DNA of 64,000 nucleotides from Trichomonas vaginalis G3 (taxonomy: Eukaryota; Parabasalia; Trichomonadida; Trichomonadidae): contig NC_067203.1 of NCBI RefSeq assembly GCF_026262505.1, forward strand, positions 3,100,001-3,164,000. The letters run 5' to 3'. Position numbers and translations under genes: made by a program. The notes beneath the pieces were generated by a model that did not search any database, was not told the origin of the DNA, and saw nothing but the letters and a program-made list of their open reading frames with translations. How positions within the stretch are numbered: position 1 is the stretch's first letter; every line of letters starts with the position of its first letter. Of the stretch, positions 30,929-39,407 are shown piece after piece.

Positions 30929-31546
30929 ATATTTTTGAAAGGGTGAAACATTATGAATATGTTAATTATATAATAATATGTATTATTATAAAAAAGAAAA
31001 AATAAAGCACGTTAAAATTTTTCTTTCTTGATTTTTTACAAAATCTACTTAGAATTATGCAAAATATGACTAAATAATTATAAATTTCAAGTTAAATTTT
31101 CATTTTGATAAATAATTTAAATTTCAAAATATCAAGTTCAGTTCGACTATGTATGTAGTAATTCCTCAATAAAGTGCCAAAACCCTATTAAAATATATGA
31201 ACATTTTCAACATTTTAATGTTTTTATTTAAAAATTTGATGGAATATGAGCTTCAAACAATTATTATGTAAATAAAAATAATTAAATATATGTATTTATT
31301 CGTATTACAACCGTAGTAAGTCGATTCTTCCTTTCTTCTACTGAGATTTGAATTTGATTTCGAATTGTAAAGAGATTCAAAGGGAAAATACTAGCGGATA
31401 AAAACTACCTCCATGAAAGGGTCATAATGGAGTCAAGTTGTATTTTTTGATATTTTTTGCTTTTCGAGCCTAAATAGGTAGCCAAGATAATGCCTAAAAA
31501 TAAGGTTCTAAATTATGAAGTTTACATGATCCTCTCGTGTGCACCC
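30929..31546. other. No gene seen
   Basis: A/T-rich sequence up to the GTGCACCC terminus with flanking TTAA. Probably the interior of the outermost element. Confidence 0.45.
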
Positions 31547-31659
31547 TTAATATTTGCACCATGTAAGATTGTTATATACGAGAACGATAAAAACGGTTTG
31601 ACAGAAAAGTGACAACTTGACGTGTCAAAAATAGAAAAAGTGACATTTTATTCGTAATA

Positions 31660-33663
31660 TTAAAATGAATCATCATAATCTTCTTCATAAGGGTCTTCAT
31701 AATCTTCTTGATATTCTTCTTCATAATTTACTTCGTATTCTTCTTCTTCATTACTATCTTCTTCTATTTCAACCGGATTCGCCTTATTTTCTTCTTCTTC
31801 AACTTCCTCGCCTTCTTTTTCCCATTCATCTTCTTCGATTCCTTGGAGCTCTGGCATCTCATTGGCCATAAGTGAACCTGGAAGAAAATCTTGAGAGACT
31901 CCATCCACAATCCATTTTGCCGGTATTCCCCTCTTCCAAATTGGAAGTTTCTTCCACATTTCAGATGGGCTATAGTGAATTTGTTTTCCATTCACATAAT
32001 GAGTTGGTAATGCTAGATGAGGTTTAGCATTATAGTACTCAACCCATTGTTGAATCTTTGCCCATGACAACTCTCTGCTCTCTATGTTAGGCCACAAGCG
32101 CTCGATTTTCCCATTTTGGTATGGGCAATGGGGGACAATATATACATTATTGATCCCCCGAACCCTCATAGCCTTTAGGAACTCGCCTTTATTCTCGCCG
32201 CCATTATCGGACCAAATTGTATGTGGTGGTCCATAACGGGCTATTGCTCTCTTAATTACTTTCACTGTTTGGCTAGCATGTTTTGACGAAAGATGCTGCC
32301 ATTCTATGATGAGCCTTGTGCAGTCATCAATCACAGCATAAAGAATCTGACTTCTCTTTTTGCCAAGAAAGTGGATATCAACGTGCCATATTTGGTTAGG
32401 AAAGGCAGCTAAGTATCTTGTCTTTCCTTTTGGCCGATAGGGTCCCCTTGGACGTGCCAAGCCTAGCTCTCTAAAAGCTCTTTCTACCATATGTCTTGAG
32501 GGGGGATGTGGAAGAGGGTTTGTAAGATATTTAATGTTCCTCAGCTCAGATGGAAATGATAATGGAGACTCTTCAATCATAAGTCCGGAAGGAATTGTGG
32601 AAGAAATTTGATTCAGGGGCTTAAAACGTTCAATAGCGGAGAACCATGCTTGGGTAGGCGTTGGCTGTGGAACAATACCCGTCTTCATGTCCAAAAATGC
32701 CTCAAAATGAGATTTGGCATATTCGATATCTTTATTTATTTGGTTATAGGCGGAGATTATTCCAAGATGGCCATGCTGCTCAATTAGGTTTCTAATAGTT
32801 ACCTTAAGATCTTTTGGTACATTAACTTTGGATCTCCCGCGCTTAAGGGGAATAGACACAGATGGGTGAGGCTGAGGCTGAGTATTGGCAGAGAGCTGTT
32901 GCTGTGCCAAGGTGTTGGCAGAGAGTTGTTGCTGTGCCGAAGTGTTGGCAGATAGCTGGCGCTGAAGAGGGGTGTTGGCAGAGAGTTGTTGCTGTGGAAG
33001 AGAGTTGGCAGAGAGCTGGCGTTGTGGGGGAGTGTTGGCAGAGAGCTGGCGTTGAAGATGAGTATTGGCAGAGAGTTGGCGTTGAAGAGGAGTGTTGGCA
33101 GAGAGTTGTTGCTGTGCCAAGGTGTTGGTACTGCTGGCTAATGAAAGCTGGCGTTGAAGAGGAGCGTTGGCAGAGAGCTGGCGTTGTGGCGGGGTGTTGG
33201 CAGAAAGTGGGCTTTGTAGAGGAGCGTTGGCTGTTGAGAGCTGTTGCTGTGGAACAGAGTTGGTAGTGCTGGCTGATGAAAGCTGGCGTTGTAGAGGAGT
33301 GCTGGCTAATGAGGGTTCTTCCTGTATACGAGAGTCGTTTGAACTTTGTAATATCAAATAATCGGTAAGGAGAGTGTCATCTCTGTGTTTCAAAATGGAT
33401 GAACACTCGTAGAGTCGATTATTATATTTAATGTAGAAAGTAGTAAACTCTTGAAGTTTGTATGTATGATGTAAGTACTCTTCAATAGTAATTAGTCTAT
33501 TACATAAGAGAGCTTTGTAAAATGTTATCTTGTTAATTGATGAACGAATAGTGTTGTTGACTAATGGAACATTTGTGAGAACAATGGCTAACGGTGTGCG
33601 CCTTTGAATCTGTGCTAGAGCTGTTTCAAGCCAAGCTGAATCAACTAAGGTGTACAAATTCAT
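31660..33663 (-). CDS. rve (DDE) transposase with 10-residue repeat region
   Basis: 667 residues from ATG 33663; a TTG lies 9 bases upstream in frame. Residues about 120-270 are some 15-18 copies of a 10-residue Gln/Leu repeat (LSANTPLQRQ-like). The catalytic core has WHVDIHF (first D), TIWSDNGGENKG (second D) and YQNGKIERLWP (third E), all three acidic residues in place. The last 60 residues are highly acidic (Glu/Asp). An N-terminal helical part may read DNA ends. Looks whole and could be active; codon use is like that of the host. Confidence 0.85.
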   Translation of the reverse strand: MNLYTLVDSAWLETALAQIQRRTPLAIVLTNVPLVNNTIRSSINKITFYKALLCNRLITIEEYLHHTYKLQEFTTFYIKYNNRLYECSSILKHRDDTLLTDYLILQSSNDSRIQEEPSLASTPLQRQLSSASTTNSVPQQQLSTANAPLQSPLSANTPPQRQLSANAPLQRQLSLASSTNTLAQQQLSANTPLQRQLSANTHLQRQLSANTPPQRQLSANSLPQQQLSANTPLQRQLSANTSAQQQLSANTLAQQQLSANTQPQPHPSVSIPLKRGRSKVNVPKDLKVTIRNLIEQHGHLGIISAYNQINKDIEYAKSHFEAFLDMKTGIVPQPTPTQAWFSAIERFKPLNQISSTIPSGLMIEESPLSFPSELRNIKYLTNPLPHPPSRHMVERAFRELGLARPRGPYRPKGKTRYLAAFPNQIWHVDIHFLGKKRSQILYAVIDDCTRLIIEWQHLSSKHASQTVKVIKRAIARYGPPHTIWSDNGGENKGEFLKAMRVRGINNVYIVPHCPYQNGKIERLWPNIESRELSWAKIQQWVEYYNAKPHLALPTHYVNGKQIHYSPSEMWKKLPIWKRGIPAKWIVDGVSQDFLPGSLMANEMPELQGIEEDEWEKEGEEVEEEENKANPVEIEEDSNEEEEYEVNYEEEYQEDYEDPYEEDYDDSF

Positions 33664-34373
33664 TTTAAACAAATTTGAAATGAAATAATTTGTGAGAATT
33701 TGAGAATAATTTAATTATTTCAGAAGTCTATATTGAAAAATATTCTTAACAAAATTAATTTAAATGGTTCAGAAAATAAAAAATTAAAATTAATGGAAAA
33801 AACATGATTAGGAATAATTAACAATAATAAATATCATGGTTTTGGATTATTTAAACAGCTATAAAAGAACGAATTTTACAAATTACGATAAAAAATTATT
33901 GAAAAATAATGAAGAGGATAAGGATTTGAATCGAAAATTAAAAGGATGATTATGTGTCAAATTAAATTAAAATAAAAATTTTAGAAGATTTAGACAAGAA
34001 ATAGTGCAAAGAATTAGAATTAACATAAAAATCGAAAATTTAATAAAGGAGAGATAAAATTATTGTAGTATTCAATTGAAAAATTTTATAAGATAAGGAA
34101 TATTGGTAAACAAATAAGTTTCATCTAAAAAAGGAAAATAAAAATATAAAAATTGAAATAAAACAGAAATATAAAATATTTTTAAAATGCAAAAAAGTTT
34201 CATACTAATCGTTTTTGTATAATATTTATCAGTGAAAGATTATTGAAAGATATTTTGAAAGAAATCGAAAGAGTTAAGAAATATTGAGAAGAAGGACAAT
34301 TGAATGAATTTTTGGCCGATTGTGCTATGCAAAGTTAATGATAATTGCAGGAAATTTTGAGATTTTCGAGGTT
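33664..34373. other. Transposon leader, no gene
   Basis: A/T-rich 700 bp upstream of the transposase with no coding or clear repeat, ending at the first hairpin. Confidence 0.5.
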
Positions 34374-34639
34374 TTGGAGGGGGTGAGTACTATTATATGT
34401 AATAGTATCTCACACTCTCCAATTCATCCTATGGCGTCGAGAAAATTTTGGTGAAATGTCGTCGCATTTCACGAAAATTTCTCGGCGCCATATAGAGAAC
34501 TAGAGTCTGCGAGGTACTGATTCTATCTATGTACCTCGCAGACTATAGTTTTGAGCCAAAATGGCTAAAAATTGCTCGCAATTGTTTGCCATGTAAACTG
34601 TCACTTTTTGAGGAGATTTGACATTCTGTCAAATCTCCT
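34374..34639. repeat. Hairpin cluster of the full rve transposon
   Basis: Four hairpins: 34374-34422 (type A, GGTGAGTACTATTA stem), 34432-34490 (type B, GAGAAAATTTTGGTGAAATG stem), 34500-34548 (type A, GTCTGCGAGGTAC stem) and 34611-34639 (AGGAGATTTGACA stem, touching the terminal repeat). The same two types make up the array in the small copy at 35855-36833. Confidence 0.85.
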
Positions 34640-34654
34640 TTTTTCGTATATAAG

Positions 34655-34798
34655 AAGATAAGAAGTTCGGCTGTTTCTTTACTATTATATTCTGCTGCTT
34701 TATGAAGAGCGGTTTCTCCATTTTTATCTTTTTCATTGACATTTGCCCCATGTGAAATAAGAAGTTCAGCTGTTTCTTTACGATTATATTGTGTTGAT
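34655..34798 (-). pseudogene. Ankyrin-repeat gene fragment split by transposon
   Basis: Reading leftward gives KETAELLISHGANVNEKD, KNGETALHKAAEYNSKETAE and then LLI, one and a half ankyrin repeats in the standard trichomonad form. On the far side of the transposon, 31547-31569 reads on as HGANI. So the 3.1 kb transposon landed inside an ankyrin coding sequence. The fragment is cut off at about 34798, where it joins the next transposase remnant, and at 31546 on the other side. It is a dead piece of a member of the large ankyrin family. Confidence 0.8.
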
Positions 34799-34801
34799 TA
34801 G

Positions 34802-35488
34802 TTAATCTGGGAAGTTCAGCTTATTGTGTTGATTCCCATTTTGGTAGGGAGAATGAGAGTCTGTATGCCGCCATTGGACGCCCCAAAGATCAAGTAGATC
34901 TTGAAAGGCGCCCCTATTTTCTGAACCGTTGTCGGTCCAGAAACAATAAGGGGCGCCAAATTCAATGAAGGCGGAAGCCGCAACATTCGCTGTCGTCGCT
35001 GCCAGCATATCTGGTATTTGTATACACGCTAGGACTTTGCGGCTAAAATCGTCGATTATGCCATAAATATACTGGCCACGAACACCCCTAAAATAATGAA
35101 CATCTGCGTGCCAGATAAGATTGGGGGAAAGCGCCCAATATCTTACTGCTGTTTCTGGCCCGGCATGCTCTAATCGCGTCTTGGTGAAATGATTTTCTTT
35201 GAAGTATTTGCGTACTTCTCTATAAGATACATCAATTTGTTGTAATTTCAAACGTTTCCATTGTTTTGTTTGACCACAGGGAAAGGCCCAGTGGTCATGT
35301 ATCACAGCAAGAGCTTTGATTTGGTCGTAGGGATTGACCCTACGACCTTTCTTGCCTTTAGGCAATGGGATATTCTGTAAGCTAAATTGATTTTGTAAAA
35401 AAGATTTTGAAACATCTAAATATTTGAAATCATTTGATTGAAGGGTTGGGGCGATGGGAACATGGGTGCAAGCTTCTTCCCATGTCAT
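34802..35488 (-). pseudogene. Second rve transposase, truncated
   Basis: 228 codons of a related but distinct transposase: WHADVHYF (first D), FWTDNGSENRGAF (second D) and HSPYQNGN, where the coding breaks off before the third acidic residue and joins ankyrin sequence. The frame is open for about 20 codons upstream of the ATG at 35488 (IEEGK and before). It lacks the Gln-rich repeat part of the full copy. A dead fragment of a plain DNA transposon; its ends were not found. Confidence 0.75.
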
Positions 35489-35854
35489 TTTACCTTCTTC
35501 AATCTGATTGGAAATACCAATTAGGTAAATTCGATCGACATACCCTTTTTAAGGATTCATTCTAATGAAGTACGTTAACAATCAAAATATTCTATAAGTG
35601 TCTAGTATGGAATTCAAAAGAATAAAGAAAATGGTAACGTAAATAAACGTATTATGAAATAATTTATAATTAAAATGAAAAAAAAGAAAAAATAATAAGT
35701 AAAGTGACTGGAAATGAAAATTAAAATCAGTGTACTGTTTTATTTTTTTCTCGCTGTGAAACGTATTCGGTCATTTTTTTAAAATTAATTTTTTGTTAGA
35801 GATAAGAGCTAAAACTCGGTAAACAACTTCTTTATGTCTAGAAAATTCTATCTT

Positions 35855-36833
35855 CTCGTAAACGAAAAAGGGGATTTGACGGAGTCAAATCCCCGCTCAC
35901 AAAAAGTGGACTTTACATGTCAAATTTTATATGCATGTAATGTCCACTTTTATGAGTTTTAGGAAGGAATTGGAAGCCATGAGTTACTGACATTGCATCA
36001 GTATCTCATAGCCTCCAATTCCTTCAAAAAATGGGAGAAACTTTGTCCGAATAGTTTAACATTCGGACAAAGTTTCTCCCATTTTAAGAAGGAATTGGAG
36101 GTAAGAGATATACCATATGAATGTATATCTCTTACCCTCCAATTCCTTCTAGAAAGTGTCCAAACTTTGGGTTAATAGTTTGCAAACTATTAACCCAAAG
36201 TTTGGACACTTTCAAGTGGAGATGGAAGGCTTTGGGGTATATATTAATACAATATACCTCAAAGCCTTCCATCTCCACTACAAATGGGAGAAACTTTGTC
36301 CGAATAGTTTAACATTCGGACAAAGTTTCTCCCATCTTTCAATGTAATTGCTACCTGTGAGGTACTGACTTGAAGTCAGTGCTTCACAGGTAGCAATATC
36401 CAAAAATTTAAAAACATTTTATCAGTTCGTTAAAGAACTAGAGCCTCCTAGGTACTGAACCAGAATCAGTGCCTAGGGGACTCTAGTGATCTATATAAAT
36501 CTGAGAAACTTTGAGGAAATTGTTCGACATTTCCTCAAAGTTTCTCAGCAATTTAGCGAGGAATGTTCGTTATCGTGTAGATATTTATAATATATACATG
36601 ATAACAAACATTCCCCGCTAAAAGATGTAAAATCTTATAAGAAATAATTGCAAAAGAATAACAAATTGCAACAAATTTTATATGAAACTGAACCTTATGA
36701 GGTAGTGATTCAAGATCACCGCCTCATAAGATTCAGTTTCAATCTCAAGTATCTCAAAAGTAAGGCTCTATTTTTTGCCATGTAAAGTGTCACTTTTTCT
36801 GTCAAACCATTTTTATCGTTTTCGTTTCCAACA
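35855..36833. mobile_element. Non-autonomous rve-type transposon made of hairpins
   Basis: 979 bp, from CTCGTAAACGAAAA to TTTTCGTTTCCAACA, flanked by ATCTT on both sides (35850-35854, 36834-36838). The ends share TTTGAC, AAAAAGTG and TTTACATG blocks with the full copy at 31570-34654. No coding; nearly the whole interior is hairpins. It is probably moved by the transposase of the full copy. Confidence 0.85.
35870..36741. repeat. Array of thirteen hairpins, two alternating types
   Basis: Hairpins at 35870-35894, 35902-35951, 35963-36025 (A), 36030-36083 (B), 36088-36149 (A), 36152-36213 (B), 36215-36279 (A), 36284-36335 (B), 36347-36397 (A), 36437-36487 (A), 36501-36548 (B), 36554-36620 (A) and 36683-36741 (A). 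Type A often has GAGGTACTGA or a variant in the left arm; type B is built around GAGAAACTTTG ... CAAAGTTTCTC or GTCCAAACTTT. Spacers in the A-B-A-B-A-B run are 1-5 bp. Arms differ from hairpin to hairpin but each pairs with itself, so the arms keep complementing each other. Short open frames here are side effects. Confidence 0.9.
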
Positions 36834-37072
36834 ATCTTGCCTTTTATTTTTTTCTCGCTGTGAAACGTATTCGGTCATTTTTTTAAAAATTAATTTTTTG
36901 TTAGAGATAAGAGCTAAAACTCGGTAAACAACTTCTTTATGTCTAGAAAATTCTATCTTGCCTTTTATTTTTTTCTCGCTGTGAAACGTATTCGGTCATT
37001 TTTTTAAAAATTAATTTTTTGTTAGAGATAAGAGCTAAAACTCGGTAAACAACTTCTTTATGTCTAGAAAAT

Positions 37073-37799
37073 TTAACATTCGTCTCCCATTTTTATATAT
37101 TTGGTTTAGAATGTTCGAAAATGCGTAATATGGTCATGAATATTAATTGAAAAGAACCTTGAATTAATTCAATCTGATCTCACAAAATATTTTAAATTAC
37201 AAACTTTGTGGTTTGAATAGATAATTAGTATTAAACTCAAATAACTAGTTTATTTTTGAATAAAAATTATTTGAATTTATTCAATTTTGTGAATTTTCCT
37301 TCAAAAATTAAGTTTAAATATCTTATTTGCCATATAATTATAAATACAAAGAAACATATTCGAAATTGAAAAGAATGACTTTTTCTGTTCTTTCAATCAT
37401 TCAATTTGAATTTTGCAATATTGGATTTCTCATTAAATATCTATTAAAAACAACAAGCAATTTAACTTACATCCAAATTTATTTGTGTTATATTCAATCT
37501 TCTCAAAACTTATAATTTTCGGCTATAGCATGATTATATGCTATATAATATAATAAACCTATAATAGTATCATTCTTTCAATTATTTGAAGAGAAAACCG
37601 AAAAAATCTATTTTCGGTCTATAACAATATTCATTAAGCAATTTAGTATCTAAATTCTTTTCCACAAAAGGTAAAGGGACTTTTTTTGTCAAAAAAGTGT
37701 CACATTAATAAAATCAAAATTCTAGCAATTTTATTTGTGCATATTTTATATTCACATTTAGAAAGAAAAACGAAAAAGATCTTTTGGTATTTTTTTTCT
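37073..37799. other. Intergenic, no gene seen
   Basis: A/T-rich spacer before the methyltransferase gene. A 62-codon open frame at 37327 has no protein-like features. No RNA gene recognised. Confidence 0.5.
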
Positions 37800-38447
37800 A
37801 TGAATTTTCAAGATCCAAAACAATATGAAGAAGAATTTGTAAACAAAGTTTATGATCAAATAGCTCCACATTTCAGTCATACGCGCTTCTGCCCTTGGCC
37901 TAGCGTTCAAAATTGGGTAAATTCTTTGGAGCCATATTCTGTTATTCTTGATATTGGATGTGGAAACGGTAGAAATCTGGGAATCAATAAATCAATATAC
38001 AATATTGGAACTGATTATTCATTTGCACTTTGCAAGATCGCAAAATCAAGAAATTTTCAAATTTTTCGGGCAGATGGACTTAAAATCCCTCTTCGGTCAG
38101 GTGTGTTCGATCATATAATACAAATCGCTGTTATACATCATTTTGCTACAGAAAACAGAAGAATTCAATGTCTAAAAGAAATAGCTAGACTCCTTAAAAT
38201 TAATGGAACTGCGTATGTTACAGCTTGGTCAACAAAACAACTCAAAAAAACATATACTGAACAAGATCAATTAGTTCCCTGGCACGTTAGAAAGGATTTT
38301 GATAAAAATGAACCGGAATTTGAACGCTTTTATCATTTATTTGTTAAAGGTGAGTTTGCAATTCTTATCTCTCAAATTCCAGAACTAGAATTAATTTCTG
38401 AAAAATGGGTAGGTGGAAACTGGGAAGTTGAATTGAAGCGAATATAA
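37800..38447 (+). CDS. Trm9/ALKBH8-like tRNA wobble-uridine methyltransferase
   Basis: 215 residues from ATG 37800; an open frame upstream adds only A/T-rich codons. SAM-binding motif I is VILDIGCGNGRNLG (about residues 48-61), preceded by the family mark HFSHTRFCPWPSVQNWV and followed by IGTDYS, RADGLKIPLRSGVFDHIIQI and AVIHHFAT. This fits Trm9, which methylates the carboxymethyl group on U34 of some tRNAs, with Trm112 as partner. Length is close to that of compact Trm9 proteins. A host gene, convergent with the Rab gene 121 bp away. Confidence 0.85.
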   Translation: MNFQDPKQYEEEFVNKVYDQIAPHFSHTRFCPWPSVQNWVNSLEPYSVILDIGCGNGRNLGINKSIYNIGTDYSFALCKIAKSRNFQIFRADGLKIPLRSGVFDHIIQIAVIHHFATENRRIQCLKEIARLLKINGTAYVTAWSTKQLKKTYTEQDQLVPWHVRKDFDKNEPEFERFYHLFVKGEFAILISQIPELELISEKWVGGNWEVELKRI

Positions 38448-38568
38448 TATTATATCAATATTTTATTCTTATAGGAATATATTTTTTGAAGTTTTTTTTT
38501 GTTTTTAATAAAAGTTCTTTATAAAATACATGTTAATACTAATTACAGGAGATAGCTTGACTTTAACA

Positions 38569-39186
38569 CTAGCAATTACAAGAATCCTCATGAATTGTCG
38601 CATCTGATTTTTTATTTGGGTCTGTATACAGCATAGCAGGCTGTTGTTTTAATGTAGGAAGGATAAGAGAACCTGAATTCACTTTATTATAAATCTCTCT
38701 TGCAAGGTTCAAAAATGTATCTTGTACATTCGAACCATCCTTTGCGGATGTCTCGATGTATAAGATTCCATGACGCTCTGCAAAGTATTCGGCTTCCTTT
38801 TGTCCAATAACTCGGGTGTCCATTAGATCTGTTTTATTTCCTACAAGAATGATGACTGAATTTGGGTGACTAAGGCATTGAATATCACTAAGCCATATTT
38901 CAACTTCTTCATAAGAATGTCTATCTGTTACATCATAAACTAAAAGCGCTCCTACAGCATTTCTAAAGTAAGACTTGGCAACACTTTTGGATTTTTCCTG
39001 ACCTGCTGTATCCCATATTTGCAATTTAGTAGGTTTTCCATCAATTTCACAATTAAAAGATTTGAATTCAACCCCAACAGTTGCCTGTGATTCGCTACGG
39101 AATGTATTATTGATAAGCCTTTGAATTATTGTTGTTTTACCTGTTCCAGATTCTCCACCAACAATGACTTTGAAACTTTGAGCCAT
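38569..39186 (-). CDS. Rab-family small GTPase
   Basis: 205 residues with all GTPase motifs: GGESGTGKTT (G1), ATVGVEF (G2), WDTAGQEKSKS (G3), NKTD (G4) and TSAKD (G5). C-terminus DSCNC gives a CxC prenylation signal. WDTAGQE and the Rab-type FKSFNCEI/KLQIWDTAG region place it with Rab, nearest by eye to the Rab2/4/11 group. It would control vesicle traffic. Only 32 bp separate its ATG from the end of Maverick 2, so its own promoter has been cut short or replaced. Confidence 0.93.
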   Translation of the reverse strand: MAQSFKVIVGGESGTGKTTIIQRLINNTFRSESQATVGVEFKSFNCEIDGKPTKLQIWDTAGQEKSKSVAKSYFRNAVGALLVYDVTDRHSYEEVEIWLSDIQCLSHPNSVIILVGNKTDLMDTRVIGQKEAEYFAERHGILYIETSAKDGSNVQDTFLNLAREIYNKVNSGSLILPTLKQQPAMLYTDPNKKSDATIHEDSCNC

Positions 39187-39407
39187 TCAAAAATATTTAA
39201 AATTAAAGCACAGTTTGGAGTTAAGTAAAAAAAAAAAGGTAGTGGGGCTTCCAGGGGCTGCGCCCCTTCTAGCCCTGAAGATGTTTAGTATAAATGAAGT
39301 TCTTATATACGGGTCTTCCAGGAGCTTTTCACAAATTATATATGTTTTCATGCTTTGTCACTTTTCTGTCACTTTTCAGGTAAAAACATTTTTATTATTA
39401 TATATAA

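Larger units (their letters stand above)
2426..31546. mobile_element. Outer transposon remnant with TTAA flanks, heavily nested
   Basis: The ends read GGGTGCAC at 2426 and GTGCACCC at 31546, an inverted pair, and each is flanked directly by TTAA (2422-2425 and 31547-31550). A TTAA target duplication is typical of piggyBac and Kolobok-type DNA transposons. The inverted match is short (8 bp, 12 with TTAA), so the pairing could be chance. The right flank is ankyrin-repeat coding sequence but the left flank is not, so the locus has been rearranged or the pairing is wrong. No transposase of a TTAA family is seen. Everything between is later insertions. Confidence 0.3.
31570..34654 (-). mobile_element. 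rve-transposase DNA transposon, full copy (3.1 kb)
   Basis: Ends begin TGTTATATACGAGAACG at 31570 and finish CGTATATAAG at 34654. AAGAT flanks both sides (31565-31569, 34655-34659), a 5 bp target duplication. Inside the ends both tips carry TTTGACAG and AAGTGACA blocks. It holds one whole transposase gene and, upstream of it, a set of hairpins. It resembles Ginger- or IS481-like cut-and-paste elements that use a retrovirus-type integrase; there is no capsid, reverse transcriptase or LTR. The empty site would read through an ankyrin-repeat gene. Confidence 0.82.
35738..37072. repeat. 120 bp direct repeat, three copies, one interrupted array
   Basis: A unit starting TTTTATTTTTTTCTCGCTGT and ending GTCTAGAAAATTCTATCTT occurs at 35738-35854, 36839-36959 and 36960-37072. 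The last two are directly joined; the first is separated by the 979 bp transposon. The joined pair shows the uninterrupted form (TCTATCTTGCCTTT), which fixes the insertion point. Confidence 0.88.

Noticed and set aside
32862-33361. Trp/Val/Glu-rich frames on the plus strand
   Set aside because: Antisense of the 30 bp repeat in the transposase gene.
31570-34654. LTR retrotransposon or retrovirus because of the rve integrase
   Set aside because: No reverse transcriptase, protease, capsid or direct terminal repeats; inverted ends and a single transposase gene show a DNA transposon.
35993-36347. Open frames of 60-63 codons
   Set aside because: They run through perfect hairpins; their peptides merely read the arms twice.
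35870-36741. CRISPR array
   Set aside because: Units are self-complementary and vary in sequence; there is no constant repeat with unique spacers and the genome is eukaryotic.
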